Assembly (NCBI RefSeq): GCF_028554725.1
Contig: NC_071672.1
Span: 9,194,501-9,258,500 of the forward strand
DNA: 64,000 nucleotides
Direction of reading: 5' to 3'
DNA from: Zeugodacus cucurbitae
Lineage: Eukaryota > Arthropoda > Insecta > Diptera > Tephritidae
In this document: piece by piece, positions 1-10,275 of the stretch
How positions within the stretch are numbered: position 1 is the first letter of the stretch
Layout of the letters: the number at the start of each line of letters is the position of its first letter
Notes under the pieces: model-generated
Told to the model about the DNA's origin: nothing
Seen by the model: the letters and a program-made list of their open reading frames with translations, nothing else
Databases searched by the model: none
Position numbers and translations under genes: made by a program

Positions 1-1504
1 CTTGTCTTGTCTTGTCTTGTCTTGTCTTGTTTTGTCTTGTCATGTCTTGTCTTGACTTGTCTTGTCTTGTCTTGTCTTGTCTTGTCTTGTCTTGTCTTGT
101 CTTGTCTTGTCTTGTCTTGTCTTGTCTTGTCATGTCTTGTCTTGTCGTATCTTGTCTTGTCTTGTCTTGTCTTGTCATGTCTTGTCTTGTCGTATCTTGT
201 CTTGTCTTGTCTTGTCTTATCTGGTCTTGTCGTGTCTTGTCATGTCTTGTCTTGTCTTGTCTTGTCTTGTCTTGTCTTGTCTTGTCTTGTCTGGTCTTGT
301 CTTGTCTTGTCTTGTCTTGTCTTGTCTTGTCTTGTCTTGTCTTGTATTGTCTTGTCTTGTCTTGTCTTGTCTTGTCTTGTCTTGTCTTGTCTTGTCTTGT
401 CTTGTCTTGTCTTGTCTTGTCTTGTCTTGTCTTGTCTTGTCTTGTCTTGTCATGTCTTGTCTTGTCGTATCTTGTCTTGTCTTGTCTTGTCTTATCTGGT
501 CTTGTCGTGTCTAGTCATGTCTTGTCTTGTCTTGTCTTGTCTTGTCTTGTCTTGTCTTGTCTTGTCTTGTCTGGTCTTGTTTTGTCTTGTCATGTCGTGT
601 CTTGTCTCGACTTGTCTTGTCTTGTCTTCTCTTGTCTTATCTTGTCTTGTCTTGTCTTGTCTTGTCTTGTCTTGTCTTATCTTGTCTTGTCTTGTCTTGT
701 CTTGTCTTGTCTTGTCATGTCTTGTCTTGTCTGGTCTTGTCTTGTCTTGTCTTGTCTTGTCTTGTCTTGTCTTGTCTTGTCTTGTCTTGTCTTGTCTTGT
801 CTTGTCTTGTCTTGTCTTGTCTTGTCTTGTCTGGTCTTGTCTTGTCTTGTCTTGTCTTGTCTTGTCTTGTCATGTCTCGTCTTGGCTTGTCTTGTCGTGT
901 CTTGTCTTGTCTTGTCTTGTCTTGTCTTGTCTTGTCTTGTCTTGTCTTGTCATGTCTTGTCTTGTCTTGTCTTGTTTTGTCTTGTCATGTCTTGTCTTGT
1001 CTTGACTTGTCTTGTCTTGTCTTGTCTTGTCTTGTCTTGTCTTGTCTTGTCTTGTCTTGTCTTGTCTTGTCTTGTCTTGTCTTGTCTTGTCTTGTCTTGT
1101 CATGTCTTGTCTTGTCGTATCTTGTCTTGTCTTGTCTTGTCTTGTCATGTCTTGTCTTGTCGTATCTTGTCTTGTCTTGTCTTGTCTTATCTGGTCTTGT
1201 CGTGTCTTGTCATGTCTTGTCTTGTCTTGTCTTGTCTTGTCTTGTCTTGTCTCGTCTTGTCTTGTCTTGTCTTGTCTTGTCTTGTATTGTCTTGTCTTGT
1301 CTTGTCTTGTCTTGTCTTGTCTTGTCTTGTCTTGTCTTGTCTTGTCTTGTCTTGTCTTGTCTTGTCTTGTCTTGTCTTGTCTTGTCTTGTCTTGTCTTGT
1401 CTTGTCTTGTCTTGTCTTGTCTTGTCTTGTCTTGTCTTGTCTTGTCTTGTCTTGTCTTGTCTTGTCTTGTCTTGTCTTGTTTTGTCTTGTCATGTCTTCT
1501 CTTC
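1..1504 (+). repeat. Pentamer array, left edge
   Basis: Open at the left window edge. The word TCATG, two TCTTG, TCGTA occurs twice at about 131-195, followed by TCTTATCTGGTCTTGTCGTG at about 216-236. The same block recurs at 1,101-1,215 (970-bp offset) and again beyond the first spacers at 1,653-1,767. TCTCGACTTG lies at about 605. A run of about 190 bp of pure units fills roughly 1,290-1,480. The block ends with TCTTCTCTTC, the lead-in used by every A spacer. No gene. Confidence 0.95.
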
Positions 1505-1601
1505 TTAATTAGTTTAGAAACAAATAAAATAAATGTCTTGTCTTGTCTTGTCTTGTCTTGTCTTCTCTTCTTAATTAGTTTAGAAACAAATAAAATAAAT
1601 G
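1505..1601 (+). repeat. Two A spacers in tandem (1505-1535, 1571-1601)
   Basis: Two identical 31-bp A spacers start 66 bp apart, separated by pentamers ending in TCTTCTCTTC. This is the closest A-A spacing in the window. It looks like a tandem duplication of one spacer plus its 35-bp upstream flank. Confidence 0.95.
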
Positions 1602-2256
1602 TCTTGTCTTGTCTTGTCTTGTCTTGTCTTGTCTTGTCTTGTCTTGTCTTGTCATGTCTTGTCTTGTCGTATCTTGTCTTGTCTTGTCTTGTCTTGTCAT
1701 GTCTTGTCTTGTCGTATCTTGTCTTGTCTTGTCTTGTCTTATCTGGTCTTGTCGTGTCTTGTCATGTCTTGTCTTGTCTTGTCTTGTCTTGTCTTGTCTT
1801 GTCTCGTCTTGTCTTGTCTTGTCTTGTCTTGTCTTGTCTTGTATTGTCTTGTCTTGTCTTGTCTTGTCTTGTCTTGTCTTGTCTTGTCTTGTCTTGTCTT
1901 GTCTTGTCTTGTCTTGTCTTGTCTTGTCTTGTCTTGTCTTGTCTTGTCTTGTCTTGTCTTGTCTGGTCTTGTCTTGTCTTGTCTTGTCTTGTTTTGTCTT
2001 GTCATGTCTCGTCTTGTCTTGTCTTGTCGTGTCTTGTCTTGTCTTGTCTTGTCTTGTCTTGTCTTGTCTTGTCTTGTCTTGTCTTGTCTTGTCTTGTCTT
2101 GTCTTGTCTTGTCTTGTCTTGTCATGTCTTGTCTTGTCTTGTCTTGTCTTGTCTTGTCTTGTCTTGTCTTGTCTTGTCTTGTCTTGTCTTGTCTTGTCTT
2201 GTCTTGTCTTGTCTTGTCATGTCTTGTCTTGTTTTGTCTTGTCATGTCTTCTCTTC
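1602..2256 (+). repeat. Pentamer array between A spacers
   Basis: Carries a third copy of the TCATG/TCGTA block seen in the first 1.2 kb. From about 1,843 onward it is the first copy of a block repeated 1.72 kb downstream. Shared landmarks are TATTG at 1,842, TCTGG at 1,963, TTTTG, TCTCG and TCGTG. Confidence 0.93.
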
Positions 2257-2515
2257 TTAATTCGTTTAGAAACAAATAAAATAAATGTCTTGTCTTGTCT
2301 TGTCTTCTCTTCTTAATTAGTTTAGAAACAAATAAAAAAAAATGTCTTGTCTTGTTTTGTCTTGTCTTGTCTTGTCATGTCTTGTTTTGTCTTATCATCT
2401 TAATTAATTTAAAAACAAATCAAACACAATTGTCTTGTCTTGTCTTGTCTTTTCCTGTCTGGCCATGTCTTGTCTTATCGTCTTAATTAATTTAAAAACA
2501 AATCAAACACAATTG
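2257..2515 (+). repeat. Complex spacer cluster, copy 1 (A-A'-B4-B5)
   Basis: Four spacers in 259 bp: an A variant with TTCG instead of TTAG (2257-2287), A' with a poly-A tail (2313-2344), B4 (2400-2432) and B5 (2483-2515). B4 to B5 is exactly 83 bp. Between them lies TTTTCCTGTCTGGCCATG. Downstream, TCTTTTTTTCTCTGGCCTTG at about 2,576-2,597 is a landmark shared with the next cluster. The TTCG change is found only here and in copy 2. Confidence 0.95.
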
Positions 2516-3975
2516 TCTTGTCTTGTCTTGTCTTGTCTTGTCTTGTCATGTCTTGTCTTGTCGTATCTTGTCTTGTCTTTTTTTCTCTGGCCTTGTCTTG
2601 TCTTGTCTTGTCGTGTCGTGTCTTGTCTTGTCTTGTTTTGTCTTGTCTTGTCTTGTCTTGTCTTGTCTTGTCTTGTCTTGTCTTGTCTTGTCTTGTCTTG
2701 TCTTGTCTTGTCTTGTTTTGTCTTGTCATGTCTTGTCTTGTCTTGACTTGTCTTGTCTTGTCTTGTCTTGTCTTGTCTTGTCTTGTCTTGTCTTGTCTTG
2801 TCTTGTCTTGTCTTGTCTTGTCTTGTCTTGTCTTGTCTTGTCTTGTCTTGTCATGTCTTGTCTTGTCGTATCTTGTCTTGTCTTGTCTTGTCTTGTCATG
2901 TCTTGTCTTGTCGTATCTTGTCTTGTCTTGTCTTGTCTTATCTGGTCTTGTCTTGTCTTGTCTTGTCATGTCTTGTCTTGTCTTGACTTGTCTTGTCTTG
3001 TCTTGTCTTGTCTTGTCTTGTCTTGTCTTGTCTTGTCTTGTCTTGTCTTGTCTTGTCTTGTCTTGTCTTGTCTTGTCTTGTCTTGTCTTGTCTTGTCATG
3101 TCTTGTCTTGTCGTATCTTGTCTTGTCTTGTCATGTCTTGTCTTGTCGTATCTTGTCTTGTCTTGTCTTGTCTTGTCTTGTCTTGTCTTGTCTTGTCTTG
3201 TCTTGTCTTGTCTTGTCTTGTCTTGTCTTGTCTTGTCTTGTCTTGTCTTGTCTTGTCTTGTCTTGTCTTGTCTTGTCATGTCTTGTCTTGTCGTATCTTG
3301 TCTTGTCTTGTCTTGTCATGTCTTGTCTTGTCGTATCTTGTCTTGTCTTGTCTTGTCTTGTCTTGTCTTGTCATGTCTTGTCTTGTCGTATCTTGTCTTG
3401 TCTTGTCTTCTCTTGTCTTATCTTGTCTTGTCTTGTCTTGTCTTGTCTTGTCTTGTCTTGTCTTGTCTTGTCTTGTCTTGTCTTGTCTTGTCTTGTCTTG
3501 TCTTGTCTTGTCTTGTCTTGTCTTGTCTTGTCTTGTCTTGTCTTGTCTTGTCTTGTCTTGTCTTGTATTGTCTTGTCTTGTCTTGTCTTGTCTTGTCTTG
3601 TCTTGTCTTGTCTTGTCTTGTCTTGTCTTGTCTTGTCTTGTCTTGTCTTGTCTTGTCTTGTCTTGTCTTGTCTTGTCTTGTCTGGTCTTGTCTTGTCTTG
3701 TCTTGTCTTGTTTTGTCTTGTCATGTCTCGTCTTGTCTTGTCTTGTCGTGTCTTGTCTTGTCTTGTCTTGTCTTGTCTTGTCTTGTCTTGTCTTGTCTTG
3801 TCTTGTCTTGTCTTGTCTTGTCTTGTCTTGTCTTGTCTTGTCATGTCTTGTCTTGTCTTGTCTTGTCTTGTCTTGTCTTGTCTTGTCTTGTCTTGTCTTG
3901 TCTTGTCTTGTCTTGTCTTGTCTTGTCTTGTCTTGTCATGTCTTGTCTTGTTTTGTCTTGTCATGTCTTCTCTTC
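2516..3975 (+). repeat. Pentamer array, spacer-free 1.46 kb
   Basis: Many TCATG...TCGTA words, which are densest at 3,090-3,390. About 3,050-3,560 is repeated at about 4,319-4,830 (1,269-bp offset, checked at TCATG 3,098/4,367 and TCTTC 3,410/4,679). The last 400 bp repeat 1,843-2,256. Register is unbroken. Confidence 0.93.
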
Positions 3976-4234
3976 TTAATTCGTTTAGAAACAAATAAAA
4001 TAAATGTCTTGTCTTGTCTTGTCTTCTCTTCTTAATTAGTTTAGAAACAAATAAAAAAAAATGTCTTGTCTTGTTTTGTCTTGTCTTGTCTTGTCATGTC
4101 TTGTTTTGTCTTATCATCTTAATTAATTTAAAAACAAATCAAACACAATTGTCTTGTCTTGTCTTGTCTTTTCCTGTCTGGCCATGTCTTGTCTTATCGT
4201 CTTAATTAATTTAAAAACAAATCAAACACAATTG
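3976..4234 (+). repeat. Complex spacer cluster, copy 2 (A-A'-B4-B5)
   Basis: Spacers A-TTCG (3976-4006), A' (4032-4063), B4 (4119-4151) and B5 (4202-4234) sit exactly 1,719 bp after the corresponding spacers of copy 1. They carry the same TTCG substitution and the same intervening bases. Similarity continues to about 4,329, where the two copies diverge. Confidence 0.95.
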
Positions 4235-7200
4235 TCTTGTCTTGTCTTGTCTTGTCTTGTCTTGTCATGTCTTGTCTTGTCGTATCTTGTCTTGTCTTTT
4301 TTTCTCTGGCCTTGTCTTGTCTTGTCTTGTCTTGTCTTGTCTTGTCTTGTCTTGTCTTGTCTTGTCATGTCTTGTCTTGTCGTATCTTGTCTTGTCTTGT
4401 CATGTCTTGTCTTGTCGTATCTTGTCTTGTCTTGTCTTGTCTTGTCTTGTCTTGTCTTGTCTTGTCTTGTCTTGTCTTGTCTTGTCTTGTCTTGTCTTGT
4501 CTTGTCTTGTCTTGTCTTGTCTTGTCTTGTCTTGTCTTGTCTTGTCATGTCTTGTCTTGTCGTATCTTGTCTTGTCTTGTCTTGTCATGTCTTGTCTTGT
4601 CGTATCTTGTCTTGTCTTGTCTTGTCTTGTCTTGTCTTGTCATGTCTTGTCTTGTCGTATCTTGTCTTGTCTTGTCTTCTCTTGTCTTATCTTGTCTTGT
4701 CTTGTCTTGTCTTGTCTTGTCTTGTCTTGTCTTGTCTTGTCTTGTCTTGTCTTGTCTTGTCTTGTCTTGTCTTGTCTTGTCTTGTCTTGTCTTGTCTTGT
4801 CTTGTCTTGTCTTGTCTTGTCTTGTCTTGTCTTGTCTTGTCTTGTCTTGTCTTGTCTTGTCGTATCTTGTCTTGTCTTGTCTTGTCTTGTCTTGTCTTGT
4901 CATGTCTTGTCTTGTCTTGTCTTGTCTTGTCTTGTCTTGTCTTGTCTTGTCTTGTCTTGTCTTGTCTTGTCTTGTCTTGTCTTGTCTTGTCATGTCTTGT
5001 CTTGTCTTGACTTGTCTTGTCTTGTCTTGTCTTGTCTTGTCTTGTCTTGTCTTGTCTTGTCTTGTCTTGTCTTGTCTTGTCTTGTCTTGTCTTGTCTTGT
5101 CTTGTCTTGTCTTGTCATGTCTTGTCTTGTCGTATCTTGTCTTGTCTTGACTTGGCATGTCTTGTCTTGTCACGTCTTGTCTTGTCTTGTCGTGTCTTGT
5201 CTTGTCTTGTCTTGTCTTGTCTTGTCTTGTCTTGTCTTGTCTTGTCTTGTCTTGTCTTGTCTTGTCTTGTCTTGTCTTGTCTTGTCTTGTCTTGTCTTGT
5301 CTTGTCTTGTCTTGTCTTGTCGTATCTTGTCTTGTCTTGTCTTGTCTTGTCTTGTCTTGTCTTGTCTTGTCTTGTCCTGTCTTGTCTTGTCTTATCTTGT
5401 CTTGTCTTGTTTTGTTTTGTCTTGTCATGTCTTGTCTTGTCTTGTCTTGTCTTGTCTTGTCTTGTCTTGTCGTGTCTTGTCTTGTCTTGTCTTGTCTTGT
5501 CTTGTCTTGTCTTGTCTTGTCTTGTCTTGTCTTGTCTTGTCTTGTCTTGTCTTGTCTTGTCTTGTCTTGTCTTGTCTTGTCTTGTCTTGTCTTGTCTTGT
5601 CTTGTCTTGTCTTGTCTTGTCTTGTCTTGTCTTGTCTTGTCTTGTCTTGTCTTGTCTTGTCTTGTCTTGTCGTATCTTGTCTTGTCTTGTCTTGTATTGT
5701 CGTGTCTTGTCTTGTCTTGTCTTGTCTTGTCTTGTCTTGTCTTGTCTTGTCTTGTCTTGTCTTGTCTTGTCTTGTCTTGTCTTGTCTTGTCTTGTCTTGT
5801 CTTGTCTTGTCTTGTCTTGTCATGTCTTGTCTTGTCGTATCTTGTCTTGTCTTGTCTTGTCTTGTCTGGTCTTGTCTTGTCTTGTCTTGTCTTGTCATGT
5901 CTTGTCTTGTTTTGTCTTGTCTTGTCTTGTCTTTTCTTGTCTTGTCTAGCCTTGTCTTGTCTTGTCTTGTCTTGTCTTGTTATGTTTTGTCTTGTCGTAT
6001 CTTGTCTTGTCTTGTCTTGTCTTGTGATGTCTTGTCTTGTCGTATCTTGTCTTGTCTTGTCTTGTCTTGTCTTGTCTTGTCTGGTCTTGTCTTGTCTTGT
6101 CATGTCTTCTCTTGTCTTGTCTTGTCTTGTCTGGTCTTGTTTTGTCTTGCCATGTCTTGTCTTGTCTCGACTTGTCTTGTCTTATCTTGTCTTGTCTTGT
6201 CTTGTCTTGTCTTGTCTTGTCTTGTCTTGTCTTGTCTTGTCTTGTCTTGTCTTGTCCTGTCTTGTCTTGTCTTGTCTTGTCTTGTCTTGTCTTGTCTTGT
6301 CATGTCTTGTCTTGTCGTATCTTGTCTTGTCTTGTCTTGTCTGGTCTTGTCTTGTCATATCTTGTCATGTCATGTCTTGTCATGTCTTGTCATGTCTTGT
6401 CTTGTCTTATCTTGTCTTGTCCTGTCTTGTCTTGTCTTGTCATGTCTTGTCTTGTCTTGTCTTGTCTTGTCATGTCTTGTCTTGTCTTGTCTTGTCTTGT
6501 CTTGTCTTGTCCTGTCTTGTCTTGTCTTGTCATGTCTTGTCTTGTCTTGTCTTGTCTTGTCTTGTCTTGTCTTGTCTTGTCTTGTCTTGTCTTGTCTTGT
6601 CGTATCTTGTCTTGTCTTGTCTTGTATTGTCGTGTCTTGTCTTGTCTTGTCTTGTCTTGTCTTGTCTTGTCTTGTCTTGTCTTGTCTTGTCTTGTCTTGT
6701 CTTGTCATGTCTTGTCTTGTCTTGTCTTGTCGTATCTTGTCTTGTCTTGTCTTGTATTGTCGTGTCTTGTCTTGTCTTGTCTTGTCTTGTCTTGTCTTGT
6801 CTTGTCTTGTCTTGTCTTGTCTTGTCTTGTCTTGTCTTGTCATGTCTTGTCTTGTCTTGTCTTGTCTTGTCTTGTCTTGTCTTGTCTTGTCTTGTCTTGT
6901 CTTGTCTTGTCTTGTCGTATCTTGTCTTGTCTTGTCTTGTATTGTCGTGTCTTGTCTTGTCTTGTCTTGTCTTGTCTTGTCTTGTCTTGTCTTGTCTTGT
7001 CTTGTCTTGTCATGTCTTGTCTTGTCTTGTATTGTCGTGTCTTGTCTTGTCTTGTCATGTCTTGTCTTGTCTTGACTTGTCTTGTCTTGTCTTGTATTGT
7101 CTTGTCATGTCTTGTCTTGTCTTGTCTTGTCTTGTCTTGTCTTGTCTTGTCTTGTCTTGTCTTGTCTTGTCTTGTCTTGTCTTGTCTTGTCTTGTCTTGT

Positions 7201-7709
7201 CTTGTCTTGTCATGTCTTTTCTTGTCTTGTCTGGTCTTGTATTGTCTTGTCATGTCTTGTCTTGTCTTATCTTGTCTTGTCTTGTCTTGTCTTGTCTTGT
7301 CTTGTCTTGTCTTGTCTTGTCTTGTCTTGTCTTGTCTTGTCTTGTCTTGTCATGTCTTGTCTTGTCGTATCTTGTCTTGTCTTGTCTTGTCTGGTCTTGT
7401 CTTGTCATGTCTTGTCTTGTCATGTCTTTTATTGTCTTGTCTGGTCTTGTATTGTCTTGTCTTGTCATGTCTTGTCTTATCTTGTCTTGTCTTGTCTTGT
7501 CTTGTCTTGTCTTGTCTTGTCTTGTCTTGTCTTGTCTTGTCTTGTCTTGTCTTGTCTTGTCTTGTCTTGTCTTGTCTTGTCTTGTCTTGTCTTGTCTTGT
7601 CTTGTCTTGTCTTGTCTTGTCTTGTCTTGTCTTGTCTTGTCATGTCTTGTCGTATCTTGTCTTGTCTTGTCTTTTCTTGTCTGGCCTTGTCTTGTCTTGT
7701 CTTATCTGC
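4235..7709 (+). repeat. Pentamer array, spacer-free 3.5 kb
   Basis: About 695 units without a register slip. Landmarks: a near-pure run at 5,476-5,670; TCTAGCC at about 5,946; TGATG at 6,025; TCTCGACTTG at about 6,166; paired TCGTA...TATTGTCGTG words at 5,671, 6,601, 6,731 and 6,916; TCATGTCTTTTCTTG at 7,210; TCATGTCTTTTATTG at 7,420. About 5,960-7,742 resembles 18,500-20,265. No gene. Confidence 0.93.
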
Positions 7710-7742
7710 TTAATTAATTTAAAAACAAATCAAACACAATTG
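7710..7742 (+). repeat. B1 spacer
   Basis: 33-bp B spacer, consensus. Upstream is the extended B1 lead-in TCTTTTCTTGTCTGGCCTTG, then pentamers and TCTTATCTGC. This lead-in precedes nearly every B1 and makes the conserved unit about 70 bp rather than 33. Confidence 0.95.
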
Positions 7743-9067
7743 TCTTGTCTTGTCTTGTCTTGTCTTGTCTTGTCTTGTCTTGTCTTGTCTTGTCTTGTCT
7801 TGTCTTGTCTTGTCTTGTCTTGTCTTGTCTTGTCTTGTCTTGTCTTGTCATGTCTTGTCTTGTCTTGTCGTGTCTTGTCTTGTCTTGTCTTGTCTTGTCT
7901 TGTCTTGTCTTGTCTTGTCTTGTCTTGTCTTGTCATGTCTTGTCTTGTCGTATCTTGTCTTGTCTTGTCTTGTCGTATCTTGTCTTGTCTTGTCTTGTCT
8001 TGTCTTGTCATGTCTTGTCTTGTTTTGTCTTGTCTTGTCTTGTCTTGTCTTGTCTTGTCTTGTCTAGCCTTGTCTTGTCTTGTCATGTCTTGTCTTGTCA
8101 TGTCTTGTCTTGTCTTGTCTTGTCTTGTCTTGTTTTGTCGTGTCTTGTCTTGTCTTGTCTTGTCTTGTCTTGTCTTGTCTTGTCTTGTCTTGTCTTGTCA
8201 TGTCTTGTCTTGTCGTATCTTGTCTTGTCTTGTCTTGTCTTGTCTGGTCTTGTCTTGTCTTGTCTTGTCTTGTCTTGTCTTGTCATGTCTTGTCTTGTCG
8301 TATCTTGTCTTGTCTTGTCTTGTCTTGTCTGGTCTTGTCTTGTCTTGTCATGTCTTGTCTTGTCATGTCTTGTCTTGTCTTGTCTTGTCTTGTCTTGTCT
8401 TGTCTTGTTTTGTCTTGTCATGTATTGTCTTGTCTTGTCTTGTCTTGTCATGTCTTGTCTTGTCGTATCTTGTCTTGTCTTGTCTTGTCTGGTCTTGTCT
8501 TGTCATGTCTTGTCTTGTCATGTCATGTCTTGTCTTGTCTTGTCTTGTCTTGTCTAGCCTTGTCTTGTCTTGTCTTGTCTTGTCTTGTCTTGTCTTGTCT
8601 TGTCTTGTCTTGTCTTGTCTTGTCATGTCTTGTCTTGTCTTATCTTGTCTTGTCTTGTCTTGTCTTGTCTTGTCTTGTCTTGTCTTGTCTTGTCTTGTCT
8701 TGTCTTGTCTTGTCATGTCTTTTCTTGTCTTGTCTGGTCTTGTATTGTCTTGTCATGTCTTGTCTTGTCTTGTCTTGTCTTGTCTTGTCGTGTCTTGTCT
8801 TGTCTTGTCTTGTCTTGTCTTGTCTTGTCTTGTCTAGTCTTGTCTTGTCATGTCTTGTCTTGTCGTATCTTGTCTTGTCTTGTTTTGTCTTGTCTTGTCT
8901 TGTCTTGTCTTGTCTTGTCTTGTCTTGTCTTGTCTTGTCTTGTCTTGTCTTGTCTTGTCTTGTCTTGTCTTGTCTTGTCTTGTCTTGTCTTGTCTTGTCT
9001 TGTCATGTCTTGTCTTGTCTTGTCTTGTCTTGTCTTGTCTTGTCTTGTCTTGTCTTGTCTTATCTGC
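7743..9067 (+). repeat. Pentamer array
   Basis: Spacer-free. TCTAGCC at about 8,062 and 8,552, TCTAGTC at about 8,832, and the word TCATGTCTTTTCTTG at about 8,712. Resembles the first part of the arrays after the B1 spacers at 12,601 and 16,811. Confidence 0.92.
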
Positions 9068-9308
9068 TTAATTAATTTAAAAACAAATCAAACACAATTG
9101 TCTTGTCTTGTCTTGTCTTGTCTTGTCTTGTCTTGTCTTGTCTTGTCCTGTCTTGTCTTGTCTTGTCATGTCTTGTCTTGTCTTGTCTTGTCTTGTCTTG
9201 TCTTGTCTTGTCTTGTCATGTCTTGTCTTGTCTTGTCTTTTCTTGTCTGGCCTTGTCTTGTCTTGTCTTATCTGCTTAATTAATTTAAAAACAAATCAAA
9301 CACAATTG
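9068..9308 (+). repeat. Two B1 spacers (9068-9100, 9276-9308)
   Basis: Start-to-start distance is 208 bp. The first copy lacks the TTTTC/GGCC lead-in and keeps only TCTTATCTGC; the second has it. Spacer bodies are identical. Confidence 0.95.
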
Positions 9309-10028
9309 TCTTGTCTTGTCTTGTCTTGTCTTGTCTTGTCCTGTCTTGTTTTGTCGTGTCTTGTCTTGTCTTGTCTTGTCTTGTCTTGTCTTGTCTTGTC
9401 TTGTCTTGTCTTGTCTTGTCTTGTCATGTCTTGCCTTGTCTTGTCTTGTCTTGTCTTGTCTTGTCTTGTCTTGTCATGTCTTTTATTGTCTTGTCTGGTC
9501 TTGTATTGTCTTGTCTTGTCTTGTCTTGTCTTGTCATGTCTTGCCTTGTCTTGTCTTGTCTTGTTTTGTCTTGTCATGTCTTGTCTTGACTTGACTTGTC
9601 TTGTCTTGTCTTGTCTTGTCTTGTCTCGTCATGTCTTGTCTTGTCGTATCTTGTCTTGTCTTGTCTTGTCTTGTCTTGTCTTGTCTTATCTTGTCTGGTC
9701 TTGTCTTGTCTTGTCTTGTCTTGTCTTGTCTTTTCTTGTCTTGTCTTGTCTTGTCTTGTCTTGTCTTGTCTTGTCTTGTCTTGTCTTGTCTTGTCTTGTC
9801 TTGTCTTGTCTTGTCTTGTCTTGTCTTGTCTTGTCTTGTCTTGTCTTGTCTTGTCTTGTCTTGTCTTGTCTTGTCTTGTCTTGTCTTGTCTTGTCTTGTC
9901 TTGTCTTGTCTTGTCTTGTCATGTCTTGTCGTATCTTGTCTTGTCTTGTCTTGTCTGGTCTTGTCTTGTCTTGTCTTGTCTTGTCTTGTCTTGTCTTGAC
10001 TTGTCTTGTCTTGTCTTGTCTTATCTTC
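9309..10028 (+). repeat. Pentamer array with TCCTG-TTTTG-TCGTG block
   Basis: Starts with the TCCTGTCTTGTTTTGTCGTG block that also follows the four B1 units at 25.3-26.5 kb. From about 9,540 on it matches 27,640 on: double ACTTG at about 9,587, TCTCGTCATG at about 9,624, TTTTCTTG at 9,731, a long pure run, then TCATGTCTTGTCGTATC. Confidence 0.92.
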
Positions 10029-10275
10029 TTAATTAATTTAAAAACAAATCAAACACAATTGTCCTGTCTTGTCTTGTCATGTCTTGTCTTGCCTTGTCTT
10101 GTCTTCTCTTCTTAATTAGTTTAGAAACAAATAAAATAAATGTCTTGTCTTGTCTTGTCTTGTTTTGTCTTGTCATGCCTTGTCTTGTCTTGTCTTGTCT
10201 TGTCTTGTCTTGTCTTGTCTTGTCTTGTCTTGTCTTCTTTTCTTAATTAATTTAAAAACAAATCAAACACAATTG
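10029..10275 (+). repeat. B2-A-B3 spacer module
   Basis: B2 (10029-10061), A (10112-10142) and B3 (10243-10275). B2 to A is 83 bp, a distance conserved in 13 modules across the window. B2 is followed by TCCTG, A is preceded by TTGCCTTG and TCTTCTCTTC, and B3 is preceded by TCTTCTTTTC and followed by TCTTGACTTG. Confidence 0.95.

Noticed and set aside
2257..4234. CRISPR-like arrangement of short unique pieces between repeats
   Set aside because: Here the AT pieces are the repeated elements and the spacing is made of simple pentamers. No dyad repeat, leader or cas gene exists.
5157..8837. Open frame of about 1,226 codons (and one of about 1,245 at 21,584-25,321) reading as a hydrophobic Cys-rich protein
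   Set aside because: It is the pentamer translated. The other forward frames over the same bases give the same peptide, the reverse frames give TRQDK, and no domain, start context or codon bias is present. Ends fall at spacer TAA or at ACTTG/TCTAG variants.
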